A stretch of DNA of 64,000 nt from the NCBI RefSeq assembly GCF_022267375.1, contig NZ_JAIZBH010000001.1:1771001-1835000 (forward strand), read 5' to 3'. This DNA comes from Leptospira sanjuanensis. GTDB taxonomy: Bacteria > Spirochaetota > Leptospiria > Leptospirales > Leptospiraceae. Positions 1 to 22,805 of this stretch are shown piece after piece (positions within the stretch are counted from its first letter, which is position 1; every line of letters begins with the position of its first letter). Both the position numbers and the translations under genes were made by a program. A model generated the notes under the pieces. The model was not told where the DNA came from. It did not search any database and saw only the letters and a program-made list of their open reading frames with translations.

Positions 1-1331
<1,331 letters not shown>

Positions 1332-1349
1332 ACGCAGGGAGAGATTAGA

Positions 1350-2480
<1,131 letters not shown>

Positions 2481-2522
2481 AATAAATTTCCTGATGTTCC
2501 CGTCGAATCAAACGGGATAAAA

Positions 2523-3677
2523 ATGAATACCTGCCGTAACTTTAGCGTAGGAAGAATTCTTCCTATTTTAATTCTATCCTTTGCCGGAATGGTTCCGGCG
2601 GGTTCCTTAACCGCACAAGTCACCTGTACTGGACAGGCTTGTACGATCATACCGAGCAGCATTTCTTCCCAGTTCAACGGACTGGAAAATGAAATTCGGA
2701 CCAAGTATCTGAACGAAGTCGTGAAGTCCATGGCCGACGCTGCTTTATTGACAACGATCAATTCCTCGATGATGGGGCCCGGAACCATCAACCGATTCCA
2801 AATCGGTGGCGGGATTTCCGCTGCGGGCGTTAAAAACGAAGACATTCAAATCCAATATGCGGGAGTGACTCTCCCGAATCTTCCGAATGGCGGAGCTTCC
2901 TTAAGCCCGACTCTGATGGCGGGAGTCAACCTGGGTTGGCTGACCGGAAACGGTCCTTCCGATCAGGAAGAGGAGAAACGTTCCTTTCTTCATAGAATCA
3001 ATATCTACGTTCACGGATTTCAAGGCAAACTCGATCAAGGCGATTTGAGAAATCTCAACAATCAAACGGACCAATATAGAATTTCCGGAAATTATAATTC
3101 CTTCGGTGCTACGGTTCGTTTTCAACTGATCAAAGAACGTTATACACGTTTGGATTTTTTCGGTTTTACCGGGTTGAGTCTCGGACTTGGATTCCATCGT
3201 AAGACCGAAGAAATGAGTTTGGGTTATTCTCCGACTTCGATTCCGAAAGTATCTTTCGGTCCTGCGAGCGGACGTTGGGACGCCGACTTTACGATGGATT
3301 ATAGGGCGAAATCCGAATCCTTGCCGATCGATATCCGAACCGGCGTCCGTTTGTTTTACTTTCTTACGATCTTTGCCGGAGCGGGAATCAGTCAGAATAG
3401 CGGAAGTTCCAATTTGAGTTTGGCCGTGAGCGGACCGCTTACTTTGACTTTGGATGCGGCCGCGGCCGGTTTGCCGATGCAATTCTTACAGGGATATTCC
3501 GCTTCTTCGACCGGAAATCTTTCGATCCGAACTCAAGGGGATGCAAGAGCAAAGGACAGTCTGAACTATCTCATAGGCGGTGTTGAAATCAACCTTCTTA
3601 CCTTTAAGGTTTTGGTGGAAGGAATGGTTGCGGAAAAAATTTATTCCGCCAACGTCGGCGTGAAGTTCGCCCTCTAA
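2523..3677 (+). CDS. exported surface protein, Lsa36-like
   Basis: 384 residues with a basic N-terminus, a hydrophobic core (ILPILILSFAGMVPAG) and an AQ-type signal-peptidase site at about residue 32; CTGQAC follows directly. The rest is rich in alternating Gly/aromatic strands (LDFFGFTGLSLGLGFH, VRLFYFLTIFAGAGIS) and ends in NVGVKFAL, as in outer-membrane barrels. The pattern reminds me of the Leptospira Lsa36 family of surface adhesins; this is recall and has not been checked by alignment. A small inverted repeat (CCCGT at 2499-2503 with ACGGG at 2512-2516) overlaps the ribosome site and could mask it. Outer-membrane location is inferred. Confidence 0.75.
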   Translation: MNTCRNFSVGRILPILILSFAGMVPAGSLTAQVTCTGQACTIIPSSISSQFNGLENEIRTKYLNEVVKSMADAALLTTINSSMMGPGTINRFQIGGGISAAGVKNEDIQIQYAGVTLPNLPNGGASLSPTLMAGVNLGWLTGNGPSDQEEEKRSFLHRINIYVHGFQGKLDQGDLRNLNNQTDQYRISGNYNSFGATVRFQLIKERYTRLDFFGFTGLSLGLGFHRKTEEMSLGYSPTSIPKVSFGPASGRWDADFTMDYRAKSESLPIDIRTGVRLFYFLTIFAGAGISQNSGSSNLSLAVSGPLTLTLDAAAAGLPMQFLQGYSASSTGNLSIRTQGDARAKDSLNYLIGGVEINLLTFKVLVEGMVAEKIYSANVGVKFAL

Positions 3678-3794
3678 AACGAAGCGGCACGTTTCTTGCA
3701 TTCTGATCTATATCTTCCGATTTTCATTCCATAGATTCTAGATTTATGGGATGATTGCTTTAGAAATAAACAGAATGTATTCGAGGGAACCGCA

Positions 3795-4406
3795 ATGATA
3801 CAAACATCTACAGAATCTTCCGTTCATATTTCCTGCATCCCTAGAGACGATTCGTACGCTCTGAAGGTCAATATCTCGAACAACGAGATCGGAATCATCT
3901 ACCGAGTGACCGCGGCGCTTTTCGTGAGAGGCTGGAATATCGGAGAAGCCGTCGCGGAAACGTCGCAGGACGGATATATCAGCGATATTTTTATCATTAA
4001 GAATGTGGATCTTCTTCCGATGACGGACGAGATGCTACAGACGATTCATTCCGATCTCAAGGAAATGTTTTTTCAAGGCGTTTCGGTTATGAGTTATTTG
4101 GAACGGTTTCCCGAAAAAGCCGAATATCTGAAAAACAAGGATCGATCCAATATCGAATTGTTCTTATTCAATTCCCACGGAAGCGATTGCACCGTTATGG
4201 ATCTCCGTATGAAGGACAGACCGGGGATTATTTTTGAAATTTCCCAGCTTCTGTTTTTATATGGAATCGATATTCTTTCGTTTAAGGCGGTTACCGACTC
4301 CGGTTCCGTGCGTGATACGTTTTTACTGAGACTCGAAAACGGAAACAAACTCGAAGAAACGCTTCACTTTGAAAGATTGTCCACCGCTTTGAGAACGATT
4401 CTTTAA
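3795..4406 (+). CDS. two-ACT-domain protein (GlnD C-terminal-like)
   Basis: 203 residues with two ACT-type modules, about residues 20-100 (EIGIIYRVTAALFVRGWNIG) and 130-203 (DRPGIIFEISQLLFLYGIDI). This arrangement resembles the C-terminal tail of PII uridylyltransferase GlnD, without the nucleotidyltransferase or HD domains. ACT domains usually bind amino acids and control a partner enzyme, so a free-standing sensor is the most that can be said. It has its own ribosome site (GAGGGAACC) and sits alone between a surface protein and a convergent transporter gene. Confidence 0.75.
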   Translation: MIQTSTESSVHISCIPRDDSYALKVNISNNEIGIIYRVTAALFVRGWNIGEAVAETSQDGYISDIFIIKNVDLLPMTDEMLQTIHSDLKEMFFQGVSVMSYLERFPEKAEYLKNKDRSNIELFLFNSHGSDCTVMDLRMKDRPGIIFEISQLLFLYGIDILSFKAVTDSGSVRDTFLLRLENGNKLEETLHFERLSTALRTIL

Positions 4407-4540
4407 TTCCAACGTTAAAACGGCTTTTTTTGTCGTTATTAAGCCGAAGTCAAAAATCGGATCTCGAAGAAAACACGACTCAACATTATTCGGACGTTCG
4501 AAGCCTTTTCGTCGAAGTGCGTCGTTATGAAACTTTCGAA

Positions 4541-5836
4541 TCAGGGATGTCCGTGACCGGGTTGTTTCAACTTCCAGATAAACGCTAAGAACGCCGCGCA
4601 GATAATTCCCGAGGTTAGAAAGGAGAGAGCCGGACCGTAACTGAAATAGATCAGACAAAACGCGAACGGAGCCAAACCTCTTCCCAAAGAAGCGAGGCTT
4701 CGAAACATTCCTAAATTTGTGCCTTGTTCCTCTTTTCCGGACACAAGAGAGACTAACGTGGAAAGGGAAGGATGAAGCAGTGCGCTTCCCGAAGCCAAAA
4801 AAGTGAGCGATATAAAAAGCTGATACGAGTTCGATACGAAATAGAGAAGGGAAAATCCGACGATCAGGAAGAGGGCGCCCGCTCGTACGAGTCTTGTTTC
4901 CTTTACCTTGCCGGAAAGTCTTCGAAAGACTCCGCCTTGGATCAAAACGATGATCAGTCCAATATACACGAAGGTCAAACCGATCGCGATCGGACTGTAA
5001 TTCAAAAATTGACTCAGATAAAAGTTGATCGAAAACTCGAAACCAGAAAACGCGAACACGAATACGAAGTAAAGAAGGGAATACAAGACCACTTCTCTGT
5101 TGTTCGAAGTGAATACTCCGATGATCGGATGGATCTTTTTCTTTTCCTGAACTCCCCGATCTACGTTTAAGGTTTCCTTAAACCAGAAAACGATCATGAG
5201 CAAATTGATCAATGCGATCGTAGCTGCGGCGAGAGCGGAGGCGGGAAATACGGTGAACGGAATGTCCGGAAACGCGAGTTCCAAAAAGCTCAGATCGACT
5301 TTTGAAAACAATCCCCCCGTCGGCGGGCCCGCTATAAAACCTAAGCCCACTCCCGCTCCGATCAACCCCATTCCTTTGGCACGATCCTTTTCGCTCGTGA
5401 TGTCGGCCATCGCCGCGGAAGCAACGGAAATATTCCCTCCCATCATTCCGGTGATCACTCTGGAAAAAACGAAGAGGGAAAAACTTCCCGAAAAAAACCA
5501 AACCGCGTATCCGAAAAAACTTCCGAGACTTGTAAATACGAGCACCGGTTTTCTTCCTACACGGTCCGAGATTCTTCCCCAGATCGGAGCGAACGCAAAC
5601 TGAAGCAGAGAATAAAGACTAGCGACGATTCCACCGAAGAGAGCGACGAATAAGGACCAATCTCCCGACGAGGCTTCCATTAAAATTCTTGTCAGATCGG
5701 TGAACTTATCCAGGACCGGATCGCCGGACTTAGCGAGAAAGATTTTGAGCGTTTCGGGAAAAATGGGAAAGATCACGGAAAATCCCATCATATCGATAAA
5801 GACGGTAAAGAAAAGGACGAAGGATAATTTATTCAT
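4541..5836 (-). CDS. MFS transporter, TetA-like
   Basis: About 431 residues with some 12 hydrophobic segments. The N-terminus (VLFFTVFIDMMGFSVIFPIFP) and the loop 2-3 motif GRISDRVGRKPVL are typical of the TetA/multidrug group of proton-driven efflux carriers. I chose the ATG at 5836; an upstream TTG in the same frame at 5872 would add 12 polar residues before the first membrane segment, which is less likely. Located in the inner membrane. The substrate cannot be deduced. The gene converges on the ACT-domain gene with 134 bp between stops. Confidence 0.9.
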   Translation of the reverse strand: MNKLSFVLFFTVFIDMMGFSVIFPIFPETLKIFLAKSGDPVLDKFTDLTRILMEASSGDWSLFVALFGGIVASLYSLLQFAFAPIWGRISDRVGRKPVLVFTSLGSFFGYAVWFFSGSFSLFVFSRVITGMMGGNISVASAAMADITSEKDRAKGMGLIGAGVGLGFIAGPPTGGLFSKVDLSFLELAFPDIPFTVFPASALAAATIALINLLMIVFWFKETLNVDRGVQEKKKIHPIIGVFTSNNREVVLYSLLYFVFVFAFSGFEFSINFYLSQFLNYSPIAIGLTFVYIGLIIVLIQGGVFRRLSGKVKETRLVRAGALFLIVGFSLLYFVSNSYQLFISLTFLASGSALLHPSLSTLVSLVSGKEEQGTNLGMFRSLASLGRGLAPFAFCLIYFSYGPALSFLTSGIICAAFLAFIWKLKQPGHGHP

Positions 5837-5912
5837 GCTAGGTAGAATGGCCCGAAGACAATAGTCTTCCAAGCCATCCGCCTTGTCTCAACATTTTCGA
5901 AAAAAGAATCGG

Positions 5913-6272
5913 TTATTGGTTTTTACTTAAGAGACGTTTGAGTTCGTCCAAAGTGTTTTTTGCGGTAGCCTTGAATTGATCCGGAATCGACGCTTCGATT
6001 TCCGCGGAAAGACGGATGAAATTCTCCTGAAGTTTTGCGAGCGCTTGTTGTCTGCCTTCTCCGCCTTTGGAAAGAATGTCGGTCGCGTCCTGAACCGTTT
6101 TATTGAGAAGCTCGCGAACCTGATTGGCCTTTAGACTTTGATTCGCTTCTCCCTTTTCCCTGAGTTCTTGGTAGATCACATCCAATTCGGAAAGGGATTG
6201 TTTGAGTTTTCCTTCTCCGTTTTGAAACAGGGCGATTCCCGCGTTTAAAATGTCCATCAGTAGCTTTTCCAA
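5913..6272 (-). CDS. phasin-like coiled-coil protein
   Basis: 119 residues, almost entirely amphipathic helix with heptad-like spacing and no membrane segment. Small helical proteins with the pattern FQNGEGKLKQSLSEL...DATDILSKGGEGRQQALAKL resemble PhaF/phasin-related proteins that coat storage granules or bind DNA; that family link is recalled, not tested. It lies 37 bp downstream of the bifunctional-nuclease gene in the same direction, so the two may share a transcript. Confidence 0.7.
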   Translation of the reverse strand: MEKLLMDILNAGIALFQNGEGKLKQSLSELDVIYQELREKGEANQSLKANQVRELLNKTVQDATDILSKGGEGRQQALAKLQENFIRLSAEIEASIPDQFKATAKNTLDELKRLLSKNQ

Positions 6273-6309
6273 TCTAATTCTCCTCTATTTCTAAACTGTA
6301 TCAGGTAAA

Positions 6310-6899
<590 letters not shown>

Positions 6900-6937
6900 T
6901 TTGTACACCTTTGGTGTCAAATGCTTTACCGCGGAAA

Positions 6938-9088
<2,151 letters not shown>

Positions 9089-9433
9089 TCATTCATATCG
9101 AATTTGAATATTTAATTTCTCTAAAGTGGCGATTTGAATGAAGTGTTCATTCGAATCGGTTTCGGGATATAGATCCGGAAAGTCGAAGTGTTTCGCTTTC
9201 AAAAATTTCAGTCGTTCCGGGTCGATTTTCCGTAAAGGGAGAATTATAAATTGTCCGATCATCCCAAACGCGTTTTGGATCGCACTTACGGAATCGAAAT
9301 CCCCAGCTGTATAATTCTTTTTGGATTCGGTTGTTTCGATTTGAACCGGACAGTAAAAACCGATGTCTTTTTCGTGCTCTTCGCCATCCATGGCTCGAGT
9401 CGCATTTGCGACGCTCTCTAGGGATCGCTGCAA
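9089..9433 (-). CDS. small hypothetical protein, possibly N-terminally truncated
   Basis: Up to 114 residues. The body (GFYCPVQIETTESKKNY...FDSVSAIQNAFGMIGQFI) recalls small DUF6968-type proteins, which have a conserved CPVQI-like strand followed by an AxQxAxxxI helix; this is recall and low confidence. Family members I have in mind carry 20-30 more residues before CPVQI. Here the upstream sequence runs straight into a palindrome (9402-9437) and a tRNA fragment. A start at ATG 9391 has no clear ribosome site and the TTG at 9433 lies inside the palindrome. It may be a remnant. Confidence 0.4.
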   Translation of the reverse strand: MQRSLESVANATRAMDGEEHEKDIGFYCPVQIETTESKKNYTAGDFDSVSAIQNAFGMIGQFIILPLRKIDPERLKFLKAKHFDFPDLYPETDSNEHFIQIATLEKLNIQIRYE

Positions 9434-9437
9434 ATGC
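9402..9437 (+). repeat. hairpin H1, 8-bp stem with conserved-type loop
   Basis: GCATTTGC (9402-9409) pairs perfectly with GCAAATGC (9430-9437). The 20-nt loop contains CTCTCTAGGGATCG, which resembles the loops of the hairpins at 9714-9739 (minus strand) and 58181-58211. The stem sequences of the three are unrelated. Confidence 0.7.
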
Positions 9438-9447
9438 TTTCACGAAA

Positions 9448-9468
9448 AAGGTTCAAGTCCTTCTGGGC
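9448..9468 (+). pseudogene. fragment of tRNA(CAU), T-arm and 3' acceptor
   Basis: 21 bases on the plus strand are identical to the T-arm and part of the 3' acceptor strand of the intact tRNA(CAU), which lies on the opposite strand at 9523-9596. No 5' half is present. The hairpin at 9402-9437 stands 10 nt upstream of the fragment. Confidence 0.75.
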
Positions 9469-9521
9469 GACTTTAGTTTAAGTTTAAAGATTGAGTTTGA
9501 AGAGAGCAAAGTTTTTCTCCA

Positions 9522-9600
<79 letters not shown>

Positions 9601-9699
9601 AGTTTCCAGTTTTTCTGGGAAGTCTTGTTCTTCAAGTGAATTTCTGCAAGAAGTTGCATTCAGAGGTTTGAATTTAAAAAGAGGAAAGTTTTTCTCCTT

Positions 9700-9813
<114 letters not shown>

Positions 9814-9867
9814 AGTTTCCAGTTTTTCTGGGAAGTCTTGTTCTTCAAGTGAATTTCTCGGTAAGGA

Positions 9868-10473
9868 TCAAAAAGAATCCGAGAGAGTGCGGAGAAAGTT
9901 TTTCGGAGTTTGGAAGTAATCCGAAATCGTTTTATTGTCGGAATCGAATCCGAGATAGATGGAAACGGTTTTTCCTTTTTGTTCCAAAAGATAATAACGA
10001 ACCGTGAGAGGATTGCCCGATACGATTTCTTTTCTTTCACCCGCGACGATTTTGATTCCTCGTAAATCGGGAACGGGTATATCCTTCGATTCGGGAAATA
10101 ATTCTTTGAGTAAAGCGGAAAGAGTTTCTTCCTTGGAAATCACACCTTCCCATTCGCGGAGAATCATCATCCAAGCTCTTCCTTGTCTCGGGATTATTTT
10201 CCAATGATTCTGCGTTCCCAACCGTCTGACTTCCGCCTTTTCCGGGAAGCGAATCTTGACGAGATCCGTAACGAACGGAGTCGATTCCGATTGATAGGAA
10301 AGATCGGAGTCAAGCGGATCTACTGCAAACAATTCCGCGTACGGACTTGGGACGAGAACGAGCAGCAAGAGAAAAATAGAAAGTGCAAACGTAAAGGTGA
10401 AATGAAAAACGAACGGAACCGATTTCAATCGGAGTCGATCCGCGTTCACAAACGAATCAGTAAATGATTTCAT
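9868..10473 (-). CDS. exported hypothetical protein
   Basis: About 201 residues. I chose the ATG at 10473 over one at 10506 because the shorter form overlaps the upstream gene by only 17 bp. A long hydrophobic stretch (FTFALSIFLLLLVLVPSPYAELFA, residues about 25-48) is a signal peptide or anchor. The remainder is a soluble mixed alpha/beta domain with no motif I recognise. Last gene of a minus-strand run that begins with the response regulator at 12743. Confidence 0.7.
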   Translation of the reverse strand: MKSFTDSFVNADRLRLKSVPFVFHFTFTFALSIFLLLLVLVPSPYAELFAVDPLDSDLSYQSESTPFVTDLVKIRFPEKAEVRRLGTQNHWKIIPRQGRAWMMILREWEGVISKEETLSALLKELFPESKDIPVPDLRGIKIVAGERKEIVSGNPLTVRYYLLEQKGKTVSIYLGFDSDNKTISDYFQTPKNFLRTLSDSF

Positions 10474-10984
10474 CCAGAGCGAGTTCCCTGAATTCCACAA
10501 GATCATAGACCGGAATCGAGAACCGATCCTTTTTTTCCTCTAAGCTGACCGCATTCGCTTTTTTGAATAGGGGAATCGTCGAAACTTGAAACACGATCAA
10601 TCCTTCCCATTTGCCGCGCACTTCGTAGGCGGCACCTTCCGCGAGTTTACGAACTTGCCGTAATCTTGATTTGTCGAATTTATTGATTCGATATTTGTAA
10701 TATACCGTTTCTCCGTTCCAATCGTAAAAGACTGCGTAATTCCCTTTGAGTTCCTGAAAGAAAAGCTTGAACGATTCCGGAAATTCGGGCGAGGAAGAGG
10801 ATAGGGATTCTTTAACGTCGGCGACGCGCGGTGTCGAGTAGGAGATCGAGCCTCGATACGTCGCCGCGGCGCGATGCACTTCCTGCGCGAAAAGCGTTTT
10901 TCCGGGAACCGGAACGTCGACGATCAGTCCCAAAAACGGAATGAACATCCACAAAGCTTTTTGAATATTCAGAAAGTTGCACAA
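10457..10984 (-). CDS. exported hypothetical protein
   Basis: 175 residues with a hydrophobic N-terminal segment (ALWMFIPFLGLIVDVPVPG) and an AQ cleavage-like site at about residue 34, so periplasmic or surface-exposed. The TTG start at 10984 is supported by AGAGGA seven bases before it, inside the end of the upstream HEAT-repeat gene. The body holds alternating aromatic strands (NYAVFYDWNGETVYYKYRI). I recognise no family. It is tightly coupled to the genes on both sides. Confidence 0.7.
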   Translation of the reverse strand: MCNFLNIQKALWMFIPFLGLIVDVPVPGKTLFAQEVHRAAATYRGSISYSTPRVADVKESLSSSSPEFPESFKLFFQELKGNYAVFYDWNGETVYYKYRINKFDKSRLRQVRKLAEGAAYEVRGKWEGLIVFQVSTIPLFKKANAVSLEEKKDRFSIPVYDLVEFRELALDEIIY

Positions 10985-10987
10985 ATT

Positions 10988-12235
<1,248 letters not shown>

Positions 12236-12254
12236 GAAGATACGGGTCGTTGTT

Positions 12255-12748
<494 letters not shown>

Positions 12749-12859
12749 CCGTTCCCGAATCGGAAAGTCTCTTCAGAAAGAGAATTGCGTCGGTTTCCGC
12801 GGAAATGTCAAGAGGTTATATCGATTTCGAGAGAATAACTCTTCCCGTAAAACCGGGAT

Positions 12860-14254
<1,395 letters not shown>

Positions 14255-14269
14255 AGGCGAAGGAACCTC

Positions 14270-14779
<510 letters not shown>

Positions 14780-15224
14780 TCGGATTCCCTGGATAGATTG
14801 GAAAGAAGCTTCAAAATACCATGAAATCAGGGGAGTGAGAGATGTCAACCGCTTATCCTCTCGATTCCGAGGAAACTTCTTTTTTTGAATCCTAGAAAAA
14901 TTCTTTAGGAATTGTGTAGATTATGTCTCATAAGGGGCTTACGGAGCAAGTTGTAAAAGCTCGGATGGATTTCCGAAGAAGGAGGAGTTCCCACATTTTC
15001 ATGGGGGATAAACCGAAGTTCGGGAATCGTATGAGTTCCTACAAAACTTGGGATCACGAATAATCAGGGACGTTTTTAGAAAAAGCCCCCTGATTTGCGG
15101 ATTCCTGATTCTTTTTTATTCCTTGAATTTAGGAACCGAAGGCTTTCCTTTGGTATTATCCATGAATTCGGAACCCGTTTTCCGTCCCGTTTTTTCTCGT
15201 TTCACCGGAAGTTATGTATCATTG

Positions 15225-15800
15225 ATGAATCGCAGTTTCCTTTTTGTACTTTTAACCCTTTTTGTCAACGTCTGCGCCCCTTCGGAACAACCGAATCTCG
15301 GAGTTCAGGACTTCCAGGGAGTTACCCTGGACGGAAAATCCGTCCGACTTTCCGAAGTCGCCGCTCCGCGTTTGGTCGTAAATGTCTACGGTCCGAACTG
15401 CGTGCCTTGTATCAAAGAAATTCCCGCGTTGAATTATCTGTATCAGGAAATGCAAAAGGATCCGAAGATCCAATTTTATATGGCCGTCGATCCGGCTCTC
15501 TTTTTCGACGAACCGGAAACCATGTCGGAAGAGGAACTTTTAACCAAAGCTCTTCCTCTCGTGAAGGAAGAAATCCAAAAATACGGAATTCAAGTCCCGA
15601 CACTTTTGATGAAGAAGCCCTTTCGCGTAAGCAGAACCGGTTCCATCGTAACGGGAACTCCCGAAACGCTTCTCTTTAAAACAAAACCATTCGTTCTCTA
15701 TTATAACTTTATCGGACCGATCAGCGAAGAGGCGAATCCTCAAAGACTTTCCGTCGATCAGAAACTGCTCTTTTTCAAAAGGATGGCCGGATCTTCATGA
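15225..15800 (+). CDS. thioredoxin-like (TlpA/ResA-type) lipoprotein
   Basis: 191 residues from ATG 15225. The start gives a short lipoprotein signal peptide ending LFVNVC, with Cys at residue 16; upstream in-frame starts at 15048 and 15161 would put long extra sequence before it. The domain begins [30 protein letters not shown] and has a CxxC redox pair in [12 protein letters not shown], typical of membrane-tethered thiol-disulfide oxidoreductases. A partner cannot be named. Its stop overlaps the next start (ATGA), so they are coupled. Confidence 0.82.
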   Translation: MNRSFLFVLLTLFVNVCAPSEQPNLGVQDFQGVTLDGKSVRLSEVAAPRLVVNVYGPNCVPCIKEIPALNYLYQEMQKDPKIQFYMAVDPALFFDEPETMSEEELLTKALPLVKEEIQKYGIQVPTLLMKKPFRVSRTGSIVTGTPETLLFKTKPFVLYYNFIGPISEEANPQRLSVDQKLLFFKRMAGSS

Positions 15801-16480
15801 GAAGTTTAATCGTACGTTTCAAGGACTGCGAAGGCCCGGGGATCATTCTCGATTCTTTAAAGAAAAGAAATTATAGAATCACCTATCACAACGCATACGA
15901 CACGAGGGTTCAACCTCTTCCTGACGCGCATCTCGTGTTCGACGTGATCGTTTTGTTAGGCGGTCCTCAATCCGTCGCCGATCCGGAACTCGCTCCCTTC
16001 TTCGAACCTTGGTTCAATCTGGTGCGTTATGCGGCATCGATGCCGAATCGAAAGGTCATCGGAATCTGTCTCGGATCGCAGATTATTTCCCGGGCGCTCG
16101 GCGGAGAAGTAAAACGCGGAGAGAAAGGACCGGAGATCGGTTTTTACGACGTTCAAATTCAAGAATCGCATTCCGTTTTAAACGGAACTTCTTCCTTCCC
16201 CGCGTTTCATCTGCACGAGGACGTGTTTTCGATTCCTCCGGGAGCGAAACATCTTCTGAGGAGCGATATGTATGCGAACCAGATGTTCTCTTACAGGGAT
16301 CGGATCTTCGGGATTCAATGTCACTTGGAAGTGACGGCTCCGATGCTCAAGGTATGGCAAGGGGTTCATGCGGATTTTATCCGCTCGGCGGGCTGGGTGC
16401 CAGGACCGGAAACGGAACATCTGAGGTCTCAGATGGAAACGTCCGGTCGCAAGATTTTCGACGCGATTCTGGATCTGTGA
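15797..16480 (+). CDS. class I glutamine amidotransferase-like protein
   Basis: 227 residues matching the GATase-1 fold: [11 protein letters not shown], nucleophile elbow GICLGSQII (Cys), and the His/Glu pair in [13 protein letters not shown]. Stand-alone proteins of this shape are usually annotated as GMP-synthase-like amidotransferases that hydrolyse glutamine for an unknown acceptor. It overlaps the thioredoxin-like lipoprotein gene by 4 bp and is followed 51 bp later by secA. Confidence 0.9.
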   Translation: MRSLIVRFKDCEGPGIILDSLKKRNYRITYHNAYDTRVQPLPDAHLVFDVIVLLGGPQSVADPELAPFFEPWFNLVRYAASMPNRKVIGICLGSQIISRALGGEVKRGEKGPEIGFYDVQIQESHSVLNGTSSFPAFHLHEDVFSIPPGAKHLLRSDMYANQMFSYRDRIFGIQCHLEVTAPMLKVWQGVHADFIRSAGWVPGPETEHLRSQMETSGRKIFDAILDL

Positions 16481-16531
16481 AACCGGAATCGGCAACGCCA
16501 TTTTTAAATACGACTCAAACGGAAAATTGAT

Positions 16532-19248
<2,717 letters not shown>

Positions 19249-19252
<4 letters not shown>

Positions 19253-19749
19253 AATTCCGTTGTCTCGGCTCCGCACGGAAGGCCGGAACATTCCTGCTCG
19301 TTATCGGAATGTTCGCTTTCTGTGTGACAACTCCTCCGCCGAAGGGCTCCGCAAAGCAGATTTATGCGGATTGTATGGAAACCTTCGGCGATAAGGAAAA
19401 ATGCGAGAAGCTCGTTCTCAAACAACTTCTCGGCTCCGGTCAAACGGCGGATTCTTCCGCAAACGCAACGGAACAAAACCAAACTTCGGAACCTTCGCTC
19501 GATCCGGAAATGGAAAAGAATCTTCGTCTTCGTTCCGAGATCAAAGACACGTTACAAGGACAGAATAGGATCTTTGTAAAAGAATTCTTAGGAAATCCGG
19601 ATCAGGTTCAGTTTCGTACCAACAGCATCGAGGCCTTTATTTATACAAGACCGATCAGCCGGTTTAAGCCGGGCGCAAAACCGGATCAGGAAATTCGGGT
19701 TTTGTTACGCAATGGAACGGTGGTTCGTGTAGAACACGTTGCACCGTAA
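19249..19749 (+). CDS. small lipoprotein
   Basis: 166 residues from a GTG that overlaps the secA stop. Signal peptide with lipobox-like GMFAFC, Cys at about residue 25. A Gln/Ser/Asn linker (about 60-85) precedes a C-terminal domain ([19 protein letters not shown]...[16 protein letters not shown]) with the look of an SmpA/OmlA-like fold. Coupled to secA, so an envelope role is plausible, but no family is certain. Confidence 0.75.
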
Positions 19750-19851
19750 GTTCGTTTAGACCCCAAAAGAATCAATCGGTGCCCTTTTTTTAGGCATAGA
19801 ACCCCGAAAAACGTTTGTAAGGGCGCTGCATCCTTTCAATCGTGGACTCAA

Positions 19852-20229
<378 letters not shown>

Positions 20230-20245
20230 TCGAATTCAACTGAGC

Positions 20246-20280
20246 ACGGTTTTAAGCTAAAAAGCTAGGACCGTATTTTG
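20246..20280 (+). terminator. hairpin with short T-rich tail, possible terminator or attenuator
   Basis: ACGGT (20246-20250) pairs with ACCGT (20270-20274) and the inner AGCT pairs with AGCT around AAAA; ATTTTG follows. It stands between the small exported gene and the tolC-like gene. Confidence 0.45.
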
Positions 20281-20385
20281 TCGTTTTGTCGTTTTGGCGT
20301 TTTGCGCCAATTCCAAACGAAAAACAAAGAAAACGATCGCGGAGAACCGTACACCGATACGCAAACAAATAAACCTGGAAACCCT

Positions 20386-21795
<1,410 letters not shown>

Positions 21796-21805
21796 GGAAA
21801 CAGAC

Positions 21806-22804
21806 ATGAAGATACATTTTACTAGAAGAACACTTTTAATTTCCGGAGCGGCCGCCCTCATCGCAATCGTTTCCATCGCGATTTTAGCCCTTTCCAAAAA
21901 AAATAAACAATCGATTTTGCCGCCGAGCAAAGCGATCGTTCATGACAAAGGGGAATGGATCGAGTTTAAGGAAAACAGTCCCGGTCTCGAAATCATCAAA
22001 ACGTCTCTAATCGGAAAAGAAGGAGAGTTCGTAGAGGTGGAAGCTCCCGCACGTCTGATCGCTTCGACTTCTCCTTCTATGTCGGGCAATGAAAAAATCA
22101 TACTTTTTGAATCCGCGGATCTGAACGATCTCTATGTCGGCTACATACATTCGAAGAACAGTTTGAATCGTTCGAGAAAAAATCTCGAACGTATCAAGGA
22201 TATGTTCAAACATAGAGTCGCCACGGAAAAGGATTTGATCGAAGCCGAAACCAACGCCGAAAACGACGCGGCGGAACTCGCCGAGTTCGAAGGAAAACTT
22301 AGAGCGGTCGGTTTAAATCCGAACGAACTCAGAGGAGCCGGCGCTCAGAGCGCTTGGATCATCTGCGACGTTCCCGAATCGCAACTTCAAAGTTTGAAAA
22401 AAGGAAAAAAAGTAAAACTCAAATTCTCAAGTTTTCCCGAGGCGAACTGGGTTGGAACCGCAGAGGCTCTAGGCGATAACGTGGATCCTATGACCAGAAC
22501 GGTTAAAGTAAGAATTCTCATCCGAAACGAAAATTACGTTTTAAAACCCGGTATGTTTGCAACGGTCCGTTTTCCGGAAGACCGTAAAGGCGACACGGTC
22601 ATCGTTCCGTTCACTTCCATCATTACCGTGGAAGGTAAAAATTACGTTTTTGTGGAAGAATCTCCGAGAGAGTTTTATAAGCGGGAAGTCGTTCTCGGAA
22701 CTTCGGGCGAAGATCGAGTTACCGTGGTAGAAGGATTGACAAAGGGGGATAAGATCGTCGTCGAAGGAACCATTTTACTCAAGGGGCTTAGTTTCGGTTT
22801 TTAA
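21806..22804 (+). CDS. RND periplasmic adaptor (HlyD/CusB type)
   Basis: 332 residues, short for the family. It has an N-terminal membrane anchor ([22 protein letters not shown]), a barrel-sandwich and helical hairpin (about 80-190, [28 protein letters not shown]) and beta-barrel segments ([22 protein letters not shown]). CusB N-terminal metal-binding methionines are not evident. Bridges the TolC-like channel and the CusA-like pump in the periplasm. It is separated from the next gene by one base. Confidence 0.92.
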   Translation: MKIHFTRRTLLISGAAALIAIVSIAILALSKKNKQSILPPSKAIVHDKGEWIEFKENSPGLEIIKTSLIGKEGEFVEVEAPARLIASTSPSMSGNEKIILFESADLNDLYVGYIHSKNSLNRSRKNLERIKDMFKHRVATEKDLIEAETNAENDAAELAEFEGKLRAVGLNPNELRGAGAQSAWIICDVPESQLQSLKKGKKVKLKFSSFPEANWVGTAEALGDNVDPMTRTVKVRILIRNENYVLKPGMFATVRFPEDRKGDTVIVPFTSIITVEGKNYVFVEESPREFYKREVVLGTSGEDRVTVVEGLTKGDKIVVEGTILLKGLSFGF

Positions 22805-22805
22805 T

